Notes: generated by a model from the letters alone, not told the origin. A stretch of DNA of 64,000 nucleotides from an uncultured Propionivibrio sp. (GCF_963666255.1 NZ_OY762655.1:1297750-1361749); one strand, 5' to 3'. Positions 41,667-50,299 are shown, counted from the first letter of the stretch. Numbers and translations: made by a program.

Positions 41667-42617
41667 TCAGGCCGGCGACGCTTCCGGCGCGGGGAGCAAT
41701 ACGTCGCGGGCGAATCCGGACAGCACCGGCAATGCCTGCAAGGCGTCGAGGCGCTCGACCAAGGCCTCGGACGACGCCGCGGCCACCGTGCAAAACAGGT
41801 TATGAGGCCATGCCGGCAAGGCGCGTTGCCGCTCGTCGACGAGGATGACGCCGGACTCGTCGAGCAACCGGCGGCTGACCGCGCCGACCTCGGCATTGGG
41901 CACATCCAAGACCAGCAGCGCCTTGACCTCGCGATCGCTGGCGCGGCGCCGGACGACGATGCCGAAGCGCTTGATCGCCCCTTCGTCGGACCAGCGGCGA
42001 ATGCGCTCGATCACCTCGCGCTCCTCGCAACCGACCCGGCTCGCCAGCACCGAAAAGGGCCGGATGAAGAACGGCAGTCCTTCCTGCAAGGCCATGACCA
42101 GCCGGCGACCGATCTCGTCGAGGCTGGCGGCCAGCCCGCCGTCGGTATCGCTGCCGACGTCACGACGCCGGTCGTCGTCGCGACGGTATTCGCTCACCAT
42201 CGGCAGGCGCAGCAGCGGCAAGCCCGCCGCCTGTTCGATCGCGCCGAGTGCGGCCTGCAGCCGTCCCGGCGAACCGGCGGTGACGACAAACCAGAAGTTG
42301 TAGGGATGCTGCCGCAGATAGTTCTGATTGACCTCGGGAAAACGATTGACCGCCTCGGCCACGCGCGCGAGCTTGTCCGCCGGCACCGCCATCGCCGCCA
42401 GCGAACTCGCGCCGATGCGCTTGGGCGCGAACACCGCGCCGACACGGGCGATGCGGCCCTCGCGCCGCAGGCGTTCGAGCATGCGTAACACCGCCGTCTC
42501 GGCGACACCGAGCTTGCCCGCCAGTTCGGCGAAAGGCGCCGGACACAAGGGAAAATCCTGCTGCCACTCGTTCAGCAAACGCGCCCCGAGACGCTCGTCG
42601 AGCACATCCGTCATCAT
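41667..42617 (-). CDS. Fused siroheme decarboxylase (NirDL/AhbAB-like)
   Basis: A 316-aa protein made of two AsnC/Lrp-like repeats. Each repeat has a winged helix (about 15-70 and 165-220) and a ligand domain. The first repeat has QHPYNFWFVVTAG; the second has DERQRALPAWPHNLFCTV. These segments, with His and Trp around NLFC/NFWF, are typical of the subunits that decarboxylate siroheme to didecarboxysiroheme for heme d1 (or alternative heme) synthesis. NirDL fusions are common in denitrifying betaproteobacteria. The start at 42617 (double Met) is preceded by GAGGAA. No nirS or other nir genes lie nearby, so it is separated from its pathway in this window. Confidence 0.82.
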   Translation of the reverse strand: MMTDVLDERLGARLLNEWQQDFPLCPAPFAELAGKLGVAETAVLRMLERLRREGRIARVGAVFAPKRIGASSLAAMAVPADKLARVAEAVNRFPEVNQNYLRQHPYNFWFVVTAGSPGRLQAALGAIEQAAGLPLLRLPMVSEYRRDDDRRRDVGSDTDGGLAASLDEIGRRLVMALQEGLPFFIRPFSVLASRVGCEEREVIERIRRWSDEGAIKRFGIVVRRRASDREVKALLVLDVPNAEVGAVSRRLLDESGVILVDERQRALPAWPHNLFCTVAAASSEALVERLDALQALPVLSGFARDVLLPAPEASPA

Positions 42618-42724
42618 TGCCGCTTGATTCCTCACAGAAGATCCGGTCGGCGGCATGAAAGCCGACCACCCTGTTATTATCGGGCTGTTTTCGCCAAAAT
42701 GAAGCCAATTTGTATCTTAACAGC

Positions 42725-43210
42725 ATGATTTCCCGCTTCCTCACCTCGCTTTCCCGGCGCCGGCTGCCATTGCTGGCACTACTGCTCGCGCTCGCCTGTG
42801 TCGCGGTCGCCGCCTTCAAGCTGACGATGCCGCGCCCCGGCGACGGCGAACGCGTGCTGGCGGCACAAAACTGTGACCCGGCGGCCGACGGCTGCGCCGC
42901 GGCGCTGCCCGACGGCGGGCGCGTGACCCTGTCGATCACGCCGAACCCGGTGCGCCCGCTCGTTCCCCTGCAGATCCGCGTCGGGCTGGAGGCAACGCAG
43001 GCAGACCGCGTCGAGGTCCTGTTCACCGGCGTACAGATGGACATGGGCACGCAGCGCGCCGCCCTCGCCGGCGACGGGCGGCAGTTCGACGGACAGGCCA
43101 TGCTGCCGGTCTGCACCACCGGCGCCATGACCTGGGCCGCCACCGTGCGCCTGACGCGGCGCAGCGGCACGCTCGCGCTTCCCTTCCACTTCAACGTTCC
43201 GGCCAAGTGA
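42725..43210 (+). CDS. Membrane-anchored YtkA-like protein of the copper/SCO cluster
   Basis: A 161-aa protein with one N-terminal membrane helix (RLPLLALLLALACVAVAAF, about 14-34) and a periplasmic beta domain (about 60-160). The run PNPVRPLVPLQIRVGLEA and GVQMDMGTQRAALAGDGRQFDGQAMLPVCTTGAMTWAATVRL resembles the YtkA-like immunoglobulin fold often found before SCO genes. The Met/Cys/His-poor pattern gives only a weak copper-binding hint (MDMG, C). ATG at 42725 is preferred to a TTG at 42710. It is five bases before the SCO gene, so a role in cytochrome oxidase assembly is inferred from context. Confidence 0.65.
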   Translation: MISRFLTSLSRRRLPLLALLLALACVAVAAFKLTMPRPGDGERVLAAQNCDPAADGCAAALPDGGRVTLSITPNPVRPLVPLQIRVGLEATQADRVEVLFTGVQMDMGTQRAALAGDGRQFDGQAMLPVCTTGAMTWAATVRLTRRSGTLALPFHFNVPAK

Positions 43211-43215
43211 CCGCC

Positions 43216-43827
43216 ATGAACAAACGCCCGTTCTGGATCACGCTGACGCTCGCACTGGCGGCGCTGCTCGTCTGGCTCGCCTTCTTCTGGCAACCGACAG
43301 CCGACAGCACCGCGTCGCATGCCTCGCCGGCCGCCGCCGACCTGCCGCGCGGCGGCGACTTCCGGCTCGACAGCGCCAATGGCCCGGTCGCCCTCGCCGA
43401 TTTCCGCGGCAAGGTCGTCGCGCTGTATTTCGGCTACACCTTCTGCCCCGACGTCTGTCCGACCGCTCTCGTCGGCCTCGCCCAGGCCTTCGCGCAACTC
43501 ACGCCGGCCGAACTCGAGCGCGTCAAGGGCCTGTTCATCACCGTCGATCCCGAACGCGACACGCTCGACGTGCTCAAGGTCTACGTCCCCTATTTCCATC
43601 CGTCATTGACCGGACTGCGCGGCACGCCCGAGGAAATCGCCCGCACCGCCGCCTTGTATGACGTTCGCTACATGAAGCAGAAAGGCGACGGCAGCGGCCC
43701 GTATCCGGTCGACCACTCGTCCTTCACCTACCTCGTCGGGCCCGACGGCCGCCTCGCCGCCCGCCTCGCGCACGGCACGCCGCCCGAGGTGATCGTTGAT
43801 AAAATCCGGGCTTTGCTCAAGCCCTGA
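43216..43827 (+). CDS. SCO1/SenC family copper chaperone
   Basis: A 203-aa thioredoxin-fold protein anchored by one N-terminal helix (about 7-25). The copper-binding CxxxC is Cys77-Pro-Asp-Val-Cys81 (YTFCPDVCPT), and the third ligand His lies in PVDHSSFTYLV. FITVDPERDTLDVLKVYV is another family hallmark. Such proteins deliver copper to the CuA centre of cytochrome c oxidase. It sits between the YtkA-like and PCuAC genes, which suggests a coordinated CuA assembly set. Confidence 0.92.
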   Translation: MNKRPFWITLTLALAALLVWLAFFWQPTADSTASHASPAAADLPRGGDFRLDSANGPVALADFRGKVVALYFGYTFCPDVCPTALVGLAQAFAQLTPAELERVKGLFITVDPERDTLDVLKVYVPYFHPSLTGLRGTPEEIARTAALYDVRYMKQKGDGSGPYPVDHSSFTYLVGPDGRLAARLAHGTPPEVIVDKIRALLKP

Positions 43828-43835
43828 GGAGTCTC

Positions 43836-44300
43836 ATGCGCAAGCCACTCATCGGTGCCCTGCTGGCACTCGCAACAACCTATTCCCTGGCGGCCGACAC
43901 CGCCGCGCTGCGCGTCGATGCCCCCTACCTCCGGCTGCCGCCGCCCGGCGCCGCGGCCACCGGCGCCTTCATGCGCATCGACAACGGCGGCAGCAGCCCG
44001 CGCCAACTGGTCCGCGCCGACAGCCCCGCCGCCGAAACCGTCGAACTGCACACCCACCTCAATGAAAACGGCATGATGAAGATGCGCGCCGTGCCGGCCA
44101 TCCCGATCCCCGCCGGCGGCAGCACCGAACTCAAGCCGGGCAGCTACCACGTCATGCTGATCGGCATGAAGCAGGCGCTCAAGGCCGGTGACAGCGTGCC
44201 GATCACGCTGCGCTTCGACGACGGGACGCAGCTCCGGATCGACGCGCCGGTACGCCCGATCCATGCTGAGGGCATGATGCACGGAGGGATGAAGCATTAA
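43836..44300 (+). CDS. PCu(A)C periplasmic copper chaperone
   Basis: A 154-aa exported protein with a signal peptide ending near LAAD (about 1-20). The cupredoxin-like core has the conserved Cu(I) ligands: FMRIDNG, ELHTHLNENGMMKMR and GSYHVMLIGMKQAL, matching the H-M-x10-M-x21-H-x-M pattern. A C-terminal Met/His tail (AEGMMHGGMKH) may add copper sites. It cooperates with SCO in loading CuA. GGAG precedes the ATG. Its last codons (GGA GGG ATG AAG CAT TAA) double as the ribosome-binding site and ATT start of the next gene. Confidence 0.9.
   Translation: MRKPLIGALLALATTYSLAADTAALRVDAPYLRLPPPGAAATGAFMRIDNGGSSPRQLVRADSPAAETVELHTHLNENGMMKMRAVPAIPIPAGGSTELKPGSYHVMLIGMKQALKAGDSVPITLRFDDGTQLRIDAPVRPIHAEGMMHGGMKH
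44283..44298 (+). promoter_or_regulatory. Shine-Dalgarno and ATT start of the YchJ gene
   Basis: GGAGGG at 44283-44288 is seven bases before ATT at 44296-44298. In the YchJ reading frame the nearest upstream stop is TGA at 44290-44292. No ATG, GTG, TTG or CTG occurs before the conserved CPCG motif, so ATT is the only plausible start. Confidence 0.7.
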
Positions 44301-44712
44301 GCCGAAAACCGCGCCCGATGCCTGCCCCTGCGGCACGGGGAGACGCTACGGTGATTGCTGCGGCCGCCATCACGGCGGCAAGGCCGCTGCGACCGCCGAG
44401 GCCTTGATGCGCTCGCGCTACAGCGCCTACGTCCAGCGCCTTGAACCGTACCTGCTCGCCACCTGGCACGCCACTACCCGGCCGGCATCGCTCGATCTCG
44501 CCACCGACACGGCGCGCTGGCTCGGCCTCGAAATACGTCGTCATGAAACGTCCGACACCGACCGCGCCGTCGTCGAATTCGTCGCCCGCTACCGGATCGG
44601 CGGACGCGCGCAGCGCCTGCACGAGATCAGCCGCTTCGTGCGCGAGGATGGTCGCTGGTTCTATGTCGACGGGGAGTTTCCTGGACAGGCCCGGGACAGT
44701 ACGCCGGCATGA
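44296..44712 (+). CDS. ychJ: YchJ-family (UPF0225) SEC-C-motif protein, ATT start
   Basis: A 138-aa protein if started at the ATT at 44296. The N-terminal zinc knuckle ACPCGTGRRYGDCCGRHH (about residues 8-25) is the SEC-C-like motif of YchJ. It is followed by the NTF2-like domain with EALMRSRYSAY and RFVREDGRWFYVDG. Starting at the first conventional codon (TTG at 44404 or ATG at 44407) would remove the metal-binding motif, so the ATT start with its strong GGAGGG is preferred. The ATT shares one base with the upstream stop, and the TGA overlaps the ATG of truC. The molecular function of YchJ proteins is not established. Confidence 0.75.
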   Translation: MKPKTAPDACPCGTGRRYGDCCGRHHGGKAAATAEALMRSRYSAYVQRLEPYLLATWHATTRPASLDLATDTARWLGLEIRRHETSDTDRAVVEFVARYRIGGRAQRLHEISRFVREDGRWFYVDGEFPGQARDSTPA

Positions 44713-45476
44713 GCGAAACGCTGCCGGTGCTCTACCGCGACGCGGCGCTGATCGCCGTACACAAGCCGTCCGGGCTGCTGGTGCATCGCAGCATGCTCGA
44801 CCGCCACGAAACGCGCTTCGCGCTGCAGATCGTGCGCGACCAGATCGGCCAGCGCGTCTACCCGACCCACCGCCTCGACCGCGGCACCTCCGGCGTGCTG
44901 CTCTTCGCCCTCGATCCGGCGACCGCCGCGACGGTCGGCTCCGCCTTCGAGACGCAACGGATCGACAAGACCTACCTCGCCGTCGTCCGCGGCCATCCGC
45001 CCGAGACGGGCTGCATCGACCATGCGCTCACGCGCCAGTATGACGACTACGAATTCCGGGCGGACACGCCGGACACCCCGCCGCAGGAAGCGATCACGCA
45101 CTATCGCCGGCTGGGTGTCGTCGAACTGCCGGTCGCTGTCGATCGCTACCCGACCAGCCGCTATGCCCTGCTCGAACTCAAACCGGAGACCGGACGGCGC
45201 CACCAGATCCGCCGCCATCTCAAGCACATCGCCCATCCGATCATCGGCGACGCCACCTACGGCAAGGGCCGGCACAACCGCTTTTTCGCCGAACGTTTCG
45301 ATTGCCGGCGCCTGCTGCTCGCCTGCACCGAAATGCGCCTGCAACATCCGCAGACCGGCGCGCGGCTGACGCTCAGCGCCCCGCTTGCCGATGATTTCGC
45401 CGGCCTTGTCGACGCACTCGGCTGGACCTTGACTGCGGAACGCGACACAATGCCCCGCACGACCCCTGCCCACTGA
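44709..45476 (+). CDS. truC: tRNA pseudouridine(65) synthase
   Basis: A 255-aa RluA-family enzyme without an S4 domain. The catalytic Asp is in HRLDRGTSGVLLF. LLELKPETGRRHQIRRHLKHIAHPIIGDATYGKGRHNR is the TruC form of the C-terminal motif. It makes pseudouridine 65 in tRNAs. Its ATG overlaps the YchJ stop (ATGA), and 18 bases separate it from the diguanylate cyclase gene, so it is embedded in the copper-assembly operon without an obvious functional link. Confidence 0.9.
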   Translation: MSETLPVLYRDAALIAVHKPSGLLVHRSMLDRHETRFALQIVRDQIGQRVYPTHRLDRGTSGVLLFALDPATAATVGSAFETQRIDKTYLAVVRGHPPETGCIDHALTRQYDDYEFRADTPDTPPQEAITHYRRLGVVELPVAVDRYPTSRYALLELKPETGRRHQIRRHLKHIAHPIIGDATYGKGRHNRFFAERFDCRRLLLACTEMRLQHPQTGARLTLSAPLADDFAGLVDALGWTLTAERDTMPRTTPAH

Positions 45477-45494
45477 CTTCGTCACGGAGCCGCC

Positions 45495-46760
45495 ATGAGA
45501 GCCTTGATCGTCGAACCTTCGCGCATGATCCGCAACGTCTTTTCCGCACTCTTCGCCAGGAACAACGTCCGCGCCATCGGCGCCACCACGGCGGCCGAAG
45601 CGCTCGCCGAACTCGCCCGCGAGCCGGTGGACTTTCTCTGCTTCGCGATGCAGCTGCCCGACACGACCGGTCTCGAATTCTATGCACAGGCGAAGGCCGA
45701 CGGCCTCATCGGCCAGCACCCGTCGGTACTGCTCACCGGCTCGCAGGAAGACCTCGGCGCCCAGGCGCTGGCACTCGGCGTCACCGAGTGTTTCTCCAAG
45801 AACGAGCCGGCCGTTTTTGAAGGCTTCGTCACCCACTGGGCGACGACGGCCACCTCGAAATTGCGCGGCCGCGTTCTCGTCGTCGAGGACAGCGCGATGC
45901 AGGCGGCGCATTTCGAGCGCCTGCTCGACGGTTTCGGACTGAGCACCGCGCGCGCCGCCAGCGGCGAAGCCGCACTTGCGCTGATCGCCAAGGAGCGCTT
46001 CGACCTTGCGCTGGTCGACTACGTGCTCGAAGGAAACACGACGGGCCTCGCCGTCATCCGGCAGATCCGCGCGCTGCCGGGACGCGCCGGCAAGATTCCG
46101 CTGCTCGCCATCTCCAGCTTCGACGACACGGCGCGGCGCATCGAAATGCTGCGCTCCGGCGCCAACGACTTTGTCGCCAAACCGGTCGTCGCCGAAGAAC
46201 TGCAGGTGCGCGTCGGCAACCTGATCGAATTGCGCCAGGCACTCGATTTTCTCGAGGAACAGCAACAGGCGCTCTATGACATGGCGATGCGCGACCGCTT
46301 GACCTCGCTCTATAACCGCTATTTCATCAATGAACACACGCAAGGCCTGATCAAGGCGGCGCACGCCAGCGGCAGGCCGCTCAGCCTGATCGTCCTCGAC
46401 ATCGACCACTTCAAGCGCATCAACGACGCGCACGGTCACGCCATGGGCGACATGGTCCTCGTCGCCGTCGCCAGCGCACTGTCCGAGAGCATCGATGCAA
46501 ATGGCATCGCCGCGCGCATCGCCGGCGACGAATTCATGCTCGTGCTGAAAGACAGCGACGCCTTCGCCACCACTCGCAGCGCGGAAAGACTGCTTGAAAT
46601 GATCGAAGAACTTTCGCCCTCGGGCTTGCCGGTGACAGCCAGCCTCGGCGTCGCGCAATGCCGCCCCGGCGACAGCTACGACACCCTGCTCAACCGTGCC
46701 GACCAGGCCATGAACGAAGCCAAGCGCAACGGCCGCAATTGCGTGATCAGCGCGGACTGA
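45495..46760 (+). CDS. Double-receiver diguanylate cyclase (pseudo-REC, REC, GGDEF)
   Basis: A 421-aa soluble response regulator. The first receiver (about 1-120) lacks the phospho-acceptor: the usual LLD position reads FLCFAMQLPD with Ala, and the acidic pair is reduced to VEPS. The second (about 126-245) is intact, with VVEDS, Asp in LALVDYVLEG, Ser in ISSF and AKPV. The GGDEF domain (about 260-420) has the variant AGDEF near residue 343, a substitution seen in active cyclases, plus normal DIDHFKRINDAHGHAMGD. GGAG precedes the ATG. It probably produces c-di-GMP upon phosphorylation of REC2; the cognate kinase is unknown. Confidence 0.88.
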   Translation: MRALIVEPSRMIRNVFSALFARNNVRAIGATTAAEALAELAREPVDFLCFAMQLPDTTGLEFYAQAKADGLIGQHPSVLLTGSQEDLGAQALALGVTECFSKNEPAVFEGFVTHWATTATSKLRGRVLVVEDSAMQAAHFERLLDGFGLSTARAASGEAALALIAKERFDLALVDYVLEGNTTGLAVIRQIRALPGRAGKIPLLAISSFDDTARRIEMLRSGANDFVAKPVVAEELQVRVGNLIELRQALDFLEEQQQALYDMAMRDRLTSLYNRYFINEHTQGLIKAAHASGRPLSLIVLDIDHFKRINDAHGHAMGDMVLVAVASALSESIDANGIAARIAGDEFMLVLKDSDAFATTRSAERLLEMIEELSPSGLPVTASLGVAQCRPGDSYDTLLNRADQAMNEAKRNGRNCVISAD

Positions 46761-46811
46761 GCGCCAGGCAATTCCAATAGCATCACACGAAACACGACCC
46801 CAGACACGCGA

Positions 46812-47708
46812 ATGACAAGAATCGGCATTGACCTCGGCGGCACCAAGATCGAAGGCATCGCGCTCGGGCCGGACGGCGCGGAACTCGCCCGCATCCGCAT
46901 CCCGACCCCGCGCGGCAGCTATCCCGACACGCTCGCGGCAATCGCCTCGCTGGTACACGCACTGGAAGCGAAAACGGCAACGACAGGCACGGTCGGACTC
47001 GGCATTCCCGGCGCCGAATCGACGCTCACCGGTAACATCAAGAACGCCAACTCGACCTGGCTGATCGGCCAGCCGCTGCGCCGTGACCTCGAACAGCACC
47101 TCGGCCGCCCGGTGCGCCTGAGCAACGATGCCAACTGTTTCGCCCTCTCCGAAGCCACCGACGGCGCCGCCGCCGGCGCCGAACTCGTCTTCGGCGTCAT
47201 CCTCGGCACCGGCGTCGGCGGCGGCATCGTCGTCCGCCAGCAGGTCCTGCGCGGCGCCAACGCGATCGCCGGCGAATGGGGCCACAACCCGCTGCCCTGG
47301 CCGCAAGCGCTCGACGAACCGCTGCCCGAGTGCTATTGCGGCCGCGCCGGCTGCATCGAGACGTACCTGTCCGGCCCTGGCCTCGCCAAGGATCATACCC
47401 GCGTCACCGGCCAGGCGCTGTCGCCGGAAGCGATCGTCGCCGGCGCAAGCGGCGGCGATGCCGGCTGCGCCGCGACACTGGACCGCTACATCGAGCGTCT
47501 CGCCCGATCCCTCGCCACCGTCATCAACGTCCTCGATCCTGATGTCATCGTGCTGGGCGGCGGCCTGTCGAATGTCGGCGCCCTGTACGAGGAAACGCCG
47601 CAACGCTGGCACCGCTACGTTTTCTCCGACGAAGTCCGCACCCGGCTCGTTCGCGCCCGTCACGGCGACTCCTCGGGTGTGCGCGGCGCCGCCTGGCTCT
47701 GGGAGTAG
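46812..47708 (+). CDS. mak: ROK-family sugar kinase (fructokinase-like)
   Basis: A 298-aa cytoplasmic kinase. The ATP site is IGIDLGGTKIEG. The catalytic region is SNDANCFALSEA. The ROK zinc motif is GEWGHNPLPWP followed by CYCGRAGCIETYLSG, which closely matches E. coli Mak (fructokinase) and N-acetylglucosamine kinase. It phosphorylates a hexose; fructose/mannose is likeliest by resemblance. It is 51 bases after the diguanylate cyclase gene on the same strand. Confidence 0.82.
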   Translation: MTRIGIDLGGTKIEGIALGPDGAELARIRIPTPRGSYPDTLAAIASLVHALEAKTATTGTVGLGIPGAESTLTGNIKNANSTWLIGQPLRRDLEQHLGRPVRLSNDANCFALSEATDGAAAGAELVFGVILGTGVGGGIVVRQQVLRGANAIAGEWGHNPLPWPQALDEPLPECYCGRAGCIETYLSGPGLAKDHTRVTGQALSPEAIVAGASGGDAGCAATLDRYIERLARSLATVINVLDPDVIVLGGGLSNVGALYEETPQRWHRYVFSDEVRTRLVRARHGDSSGVRGAAWLWE

Positions 47709-47854
47709 CGCTGCCGGCCGTAAGGTCCGCCAGTTGACGGCACGGCGACGATGCGGCTTACTGCGGCCTTCGCGCCAATCGCTGAAATACCGTCCCGCCG
47801 CGACGGCAGTCCCCTCCCCTCGATTCGGCGCCCATTGACCAGGTCTTCAACGCC

Positions 47855-48895
47855 ATGCCCAACAAAATCATCCTCGCCCTGTCCGGACTCGCCCTTGCCG
47901 TTAGCGCCTCGATCAGCCGCGCCGAAAGCACCGACTGTCCGGACATCGCCGACGACGCCCAACGCCTCGCCTGCTACGACCGCCAGTTCCGCTCGCCGCC
48001 CGCAGCCGCAGCCGTGGCAACGGCGAGCGCGGCGTCAGCCCCCGGGCGCAGCGCCGACCTCAAACCGCCGGTTGCCGCAAGCGCCTCGAAAATGAGCGAG
48101 GACTGGGACCTTTCGCCGGACAACACGCATTCGACCTTCGAGATCCGCAAGTACAAGCCGGTCTACATCCTGCTCGGCACCCATACCAACGACATCAACC
48201 GGCAACCGCAGTCGGCCAACCCGACCAACTCGGTCGGCAGCCCGCTGCCGGGCCTGCTGTCGAACGAAGCGCAGTTCCAGTTGAGCTTCAAGACCAAGGT
48301 CTGGGAAAACGTCTTCGGCAGCCGTGGCAACCTCTGGGTCGGCTACACGCAAAGCTCGCGCTGGCAGGTTTATAGCGGCGGCATCTCGCGCCCGTTCCGA
48401 GAGACGAACTACGAACCCGAGGCCATGCTGATGTTCCCGACCACGTCCTCCTTCGCCGGCTGGGACTGGCGTGTGGCCGGCATCGGCATCAACCACCAGT
48501 CGAACGGCCGCGCCAATCCGCTCTCGCGCAGCTGGAACCGGATCATCGGTCACCTCGGTGCCGAGCGCGGCGACACCAGCCTGCAGATCCGCCCCTGGAT
48601 ACGCATCAAGGAACACGCCGAAGACGACAACAACCCCGGCATCGAGAACTACGTCGGCCGCGCCGAAGTCATCGTCGCACAACGACTCGGCGAACATGTG
48701 CTGTCGCTGCAGGGCCGCCATTCGCTGCGCTTCGGCGAGAACTCGCGCGGATCGGTCAAGCTCGACTGGGCGATCCCGATCTCGGGCCACCTCAAGGGAC
48801 ACCTCTCGGTCTTCTCGGGCTATGGCGAAAGCATGATCGACTACAACCACCGGCAGACGATGTTCGGTGCCGGCATCTCGCTGGTCGAATGGTAG
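47855..48895 (+). CDS. pldA: Outer-membrane phospholipase A1
   Basis: A 346-aa OMPLA homologue with a signal peptide (about 1-23) and a beta-barrel C-terminal domain. The catalytic pair is His214 and Ser216 in GINHQSNGRANPLSRSW, with the partner Asn/Gln in YTQSSRWQVY. FRETNYEPEAMLMF is another family signature. It hydrolyses membrane phospholipids as a calcium-dependent dimer. The N-terminal ~75 residues (DCPDIADDAQRLACYDRQF, a small Cys motif) form a linker found in betaproteobacterial homologues. Single gene, convergent with tilS. Confidence 0.9.
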   Translation: MPNKIILALSGLALAVSASISRAESTDCPDIADDAQRLACYDRQFRSPPAAAAVATASAASAPGRSADLKPPVAASASKMSEDWDLSPDNTHSTFEIRKYKPVYILLGTHTNDINRQPQSANPTNSVGSPLPGLLSNEAQFQLSFKTKVWENVFGSRGNLWVGYTQSSRWQVYSGGISRPFRETNYEPEAMLMFPTTSSFAGWDWRVAGIGINHQSNGRANPLSRSWNRIIGHLGAERGDTSLQIRPWIRIKEHAEDDNNPGIENYVGRAEVIVAQRLGEHVLSLQGRHSLRFGENSRGSVKLDWAIPISGHLKGHLSVFSGYGESMIDYNHRQTMFGAGISLVEW

Positions 48896-48920
48896 TAACA
48901 CCGGAACGCCGATAACGCCA

Positions 48921-48946
48921 GGCGTCGCAGCAACAGCGGCGACGCC
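48921..48946. terminator. Hairpin between pldA and tilS
   Basis: GGCGTCGC (48921-48928) and GCGACGCC (48939-48946) form a perfect 8-bp stem between convergent genes; no T-run follows. Confidence 0.45.
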
Positions 48947-48952
48947 CTCCGC

Positions 48953-50299
48953 TCAACCCGCCGGCAGCCAGACCGGCAGCAGCCCCGTCTCGTCGGCGCC
49001 GGCCATGCAATCGGCATCAACGCCGAAGCCGCCCACCCAGACCAGTCGATTGCCGCTCCAGCCGAGCGGCAGGCGGGCGCGTTCCCACGGCGGCAGCGCC
49101 GCCTCCTGCAGGAGATTGCGCAAGTTGCGCCGGGGACGTCCGGCCTGCGGACGGAAACGCTCGCCGCCCTGACGGGCACGCAGTTCAAGGGTGCCACTCG
49201 CCAGCGCCGCGGCGCGGATGCCCGCCCCGCAAACCTGCTCGAAACGCACGCGACCACCGGCCCACGCCAACTCCGTCTCGCCGGCCCACGGCAAAGGCGC
49301 CCCTGGCGCCGGCGGCGTATGGGCGATGAGGTACAGCTCGCCGCGATACACCTGCAAGGCACCGTCGGGCGTTGTCACGCAGGTTTCCGACCCGGCGTCG
49401 GTCGCCGCCAGCTGGCGACAGGCTTCTTCGAGCCAGCGCGCCGCCGGCGCGCGGAATCCGGCGGCCCGCAAGGCGTGGCGCAGCACATTGCGGGCGTTCG
49501 CCGGCGTCAGCCGGTTGAACGCCATCAGCCCGAGGCGCCCGGACGGCTGCCGTATCGCGGCGGCATCCTGTCCGGCCAATTCATCGAGCAGCTGCGTCGC
49601 TTCGCCAAAGTGATCGGCGGCCCGGGCCAGCGACTGGCGTGCGCCGGGGAATGCCGTTTCCAGCAAGGGCAGCGCCTCGTGGCGCAGGAAATTGCGCCGG
49701 AAGTGCCGGTTGGCATTGCTCTCGTCCTCGATCCAGCGCAGGGCATGCGCTTCGGCATAATGCTCGATCGCCCGTCGCGGCACGTCGAGCAGCGGCCGCA
49801 GCAACACCGGACCGCCGGCGACGCTGCGCATGCGCGGCATCCCCGCCGCACCGGCAACACCGGCGCCGCGCAACAGGTTGAGCAGCACCGTCTCGGCCTG
49901 GTCGTCGCGATGATGCGCCAGCACCAGCCAGTCGACCGGCGTCGCCGCGAACACCGCATGACGGGCGCGCCGCGCCGCCCCCTCGATGCCCTCGCCGCTG
50001 TCGCGCCGCACGGCGACACGCGCGACCCGCAGCGGTACGCCGAGTGCGTCGCACCAGTCGGCGCAGAACGCGACCCAGTCCTCGGCGTTGTCGCTCAGTC
50101 CGTGATGCACATGCAGCGCCGTCAGCTCGGCCGTCAGCCGGCCCTCGCCAAGAAGACGGCTGAGCGCATGCAGGAGCACGACCGAGTCGCGCCCGCCGGA
50201 GAGCGCGACGCACAGACGCGGCGCCCGCGCGAGGCCCGGCGCCAGCGCTTCGACGAGCGCCGCATCGATGCTGGCGGTGAAATCGCGGGAAGAGGCCAT
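48953..50299 (-). CDS. tilS: tRNA(Ile)-lysidine synthase
   Basis: A 448-aa PP-loop ATPase that converts C34 of tRNA-Ile2 to lysidine. The PP-loop is SGGRDSVVLLH (about residues 32-42). HHRDDQAETVLLNLLRGAG and RPLLDVPR are further signatures, and the C-terminal TilS domains (about 215-440, including RARQGGERFRPQ and LLQEAALPPWERARLPL) are complete. The ATG at 50299 fits family length; an upstream start at 50356 is possible. It lies 64 bases downstream of the alkA gene on the same strand. Confidence 0.92.
   Translation of the reverse strand: MASSRDFTASIDAALVEALAPGLARAPRLCVALSGGRDSVVLLHALSRLLGEGRLTAELTALHVHHGLSDNAEDWVAFCADWCDALGVPLRVARVAVRRDSGEGIEGAARRARHAVFAATPVDWLVLAHHRDDQAETVLLNLLRGAGVAGAAGMPRMRSVAGGPVLLRPLLDVPRRAIEHYAEAHALRWIEDESNANRHFRRNFLRHEALPLLETAFPGARQSLARAADHFGEATQLLDELAGQDAAAIRQPSGRLGLMAFNRLTPANARNVLRHALRAAGFRAPAARWLEEACRQLAATDAGSETCVTTPDGALQVYRGELYLIAHTPPAPGAPLPWAGETELAWAGGRVRFEQVCGAGIRAAALASGTLELRARQGGERFRPQAGRPRRNLRNLLQEAALPPWERARLPLGWSGNRLVWVGGFGVDADCMAGADETGLLPVWLPAG

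Noticed and set aside
44404-44712. Starting the YchJ homologue at TTG 44404 or ATG 44407
   Set aside because: This would discard the conserved CPCG-CC motif encoded in frame immediately upstream and leaves the strong GGAGGG unused.
44661-47663. A 1000-codon minus-strand open frame spanning four + strand genes
   Set aside because: It crosses several well-supported genes and has antisense composition; no start signal or homology.
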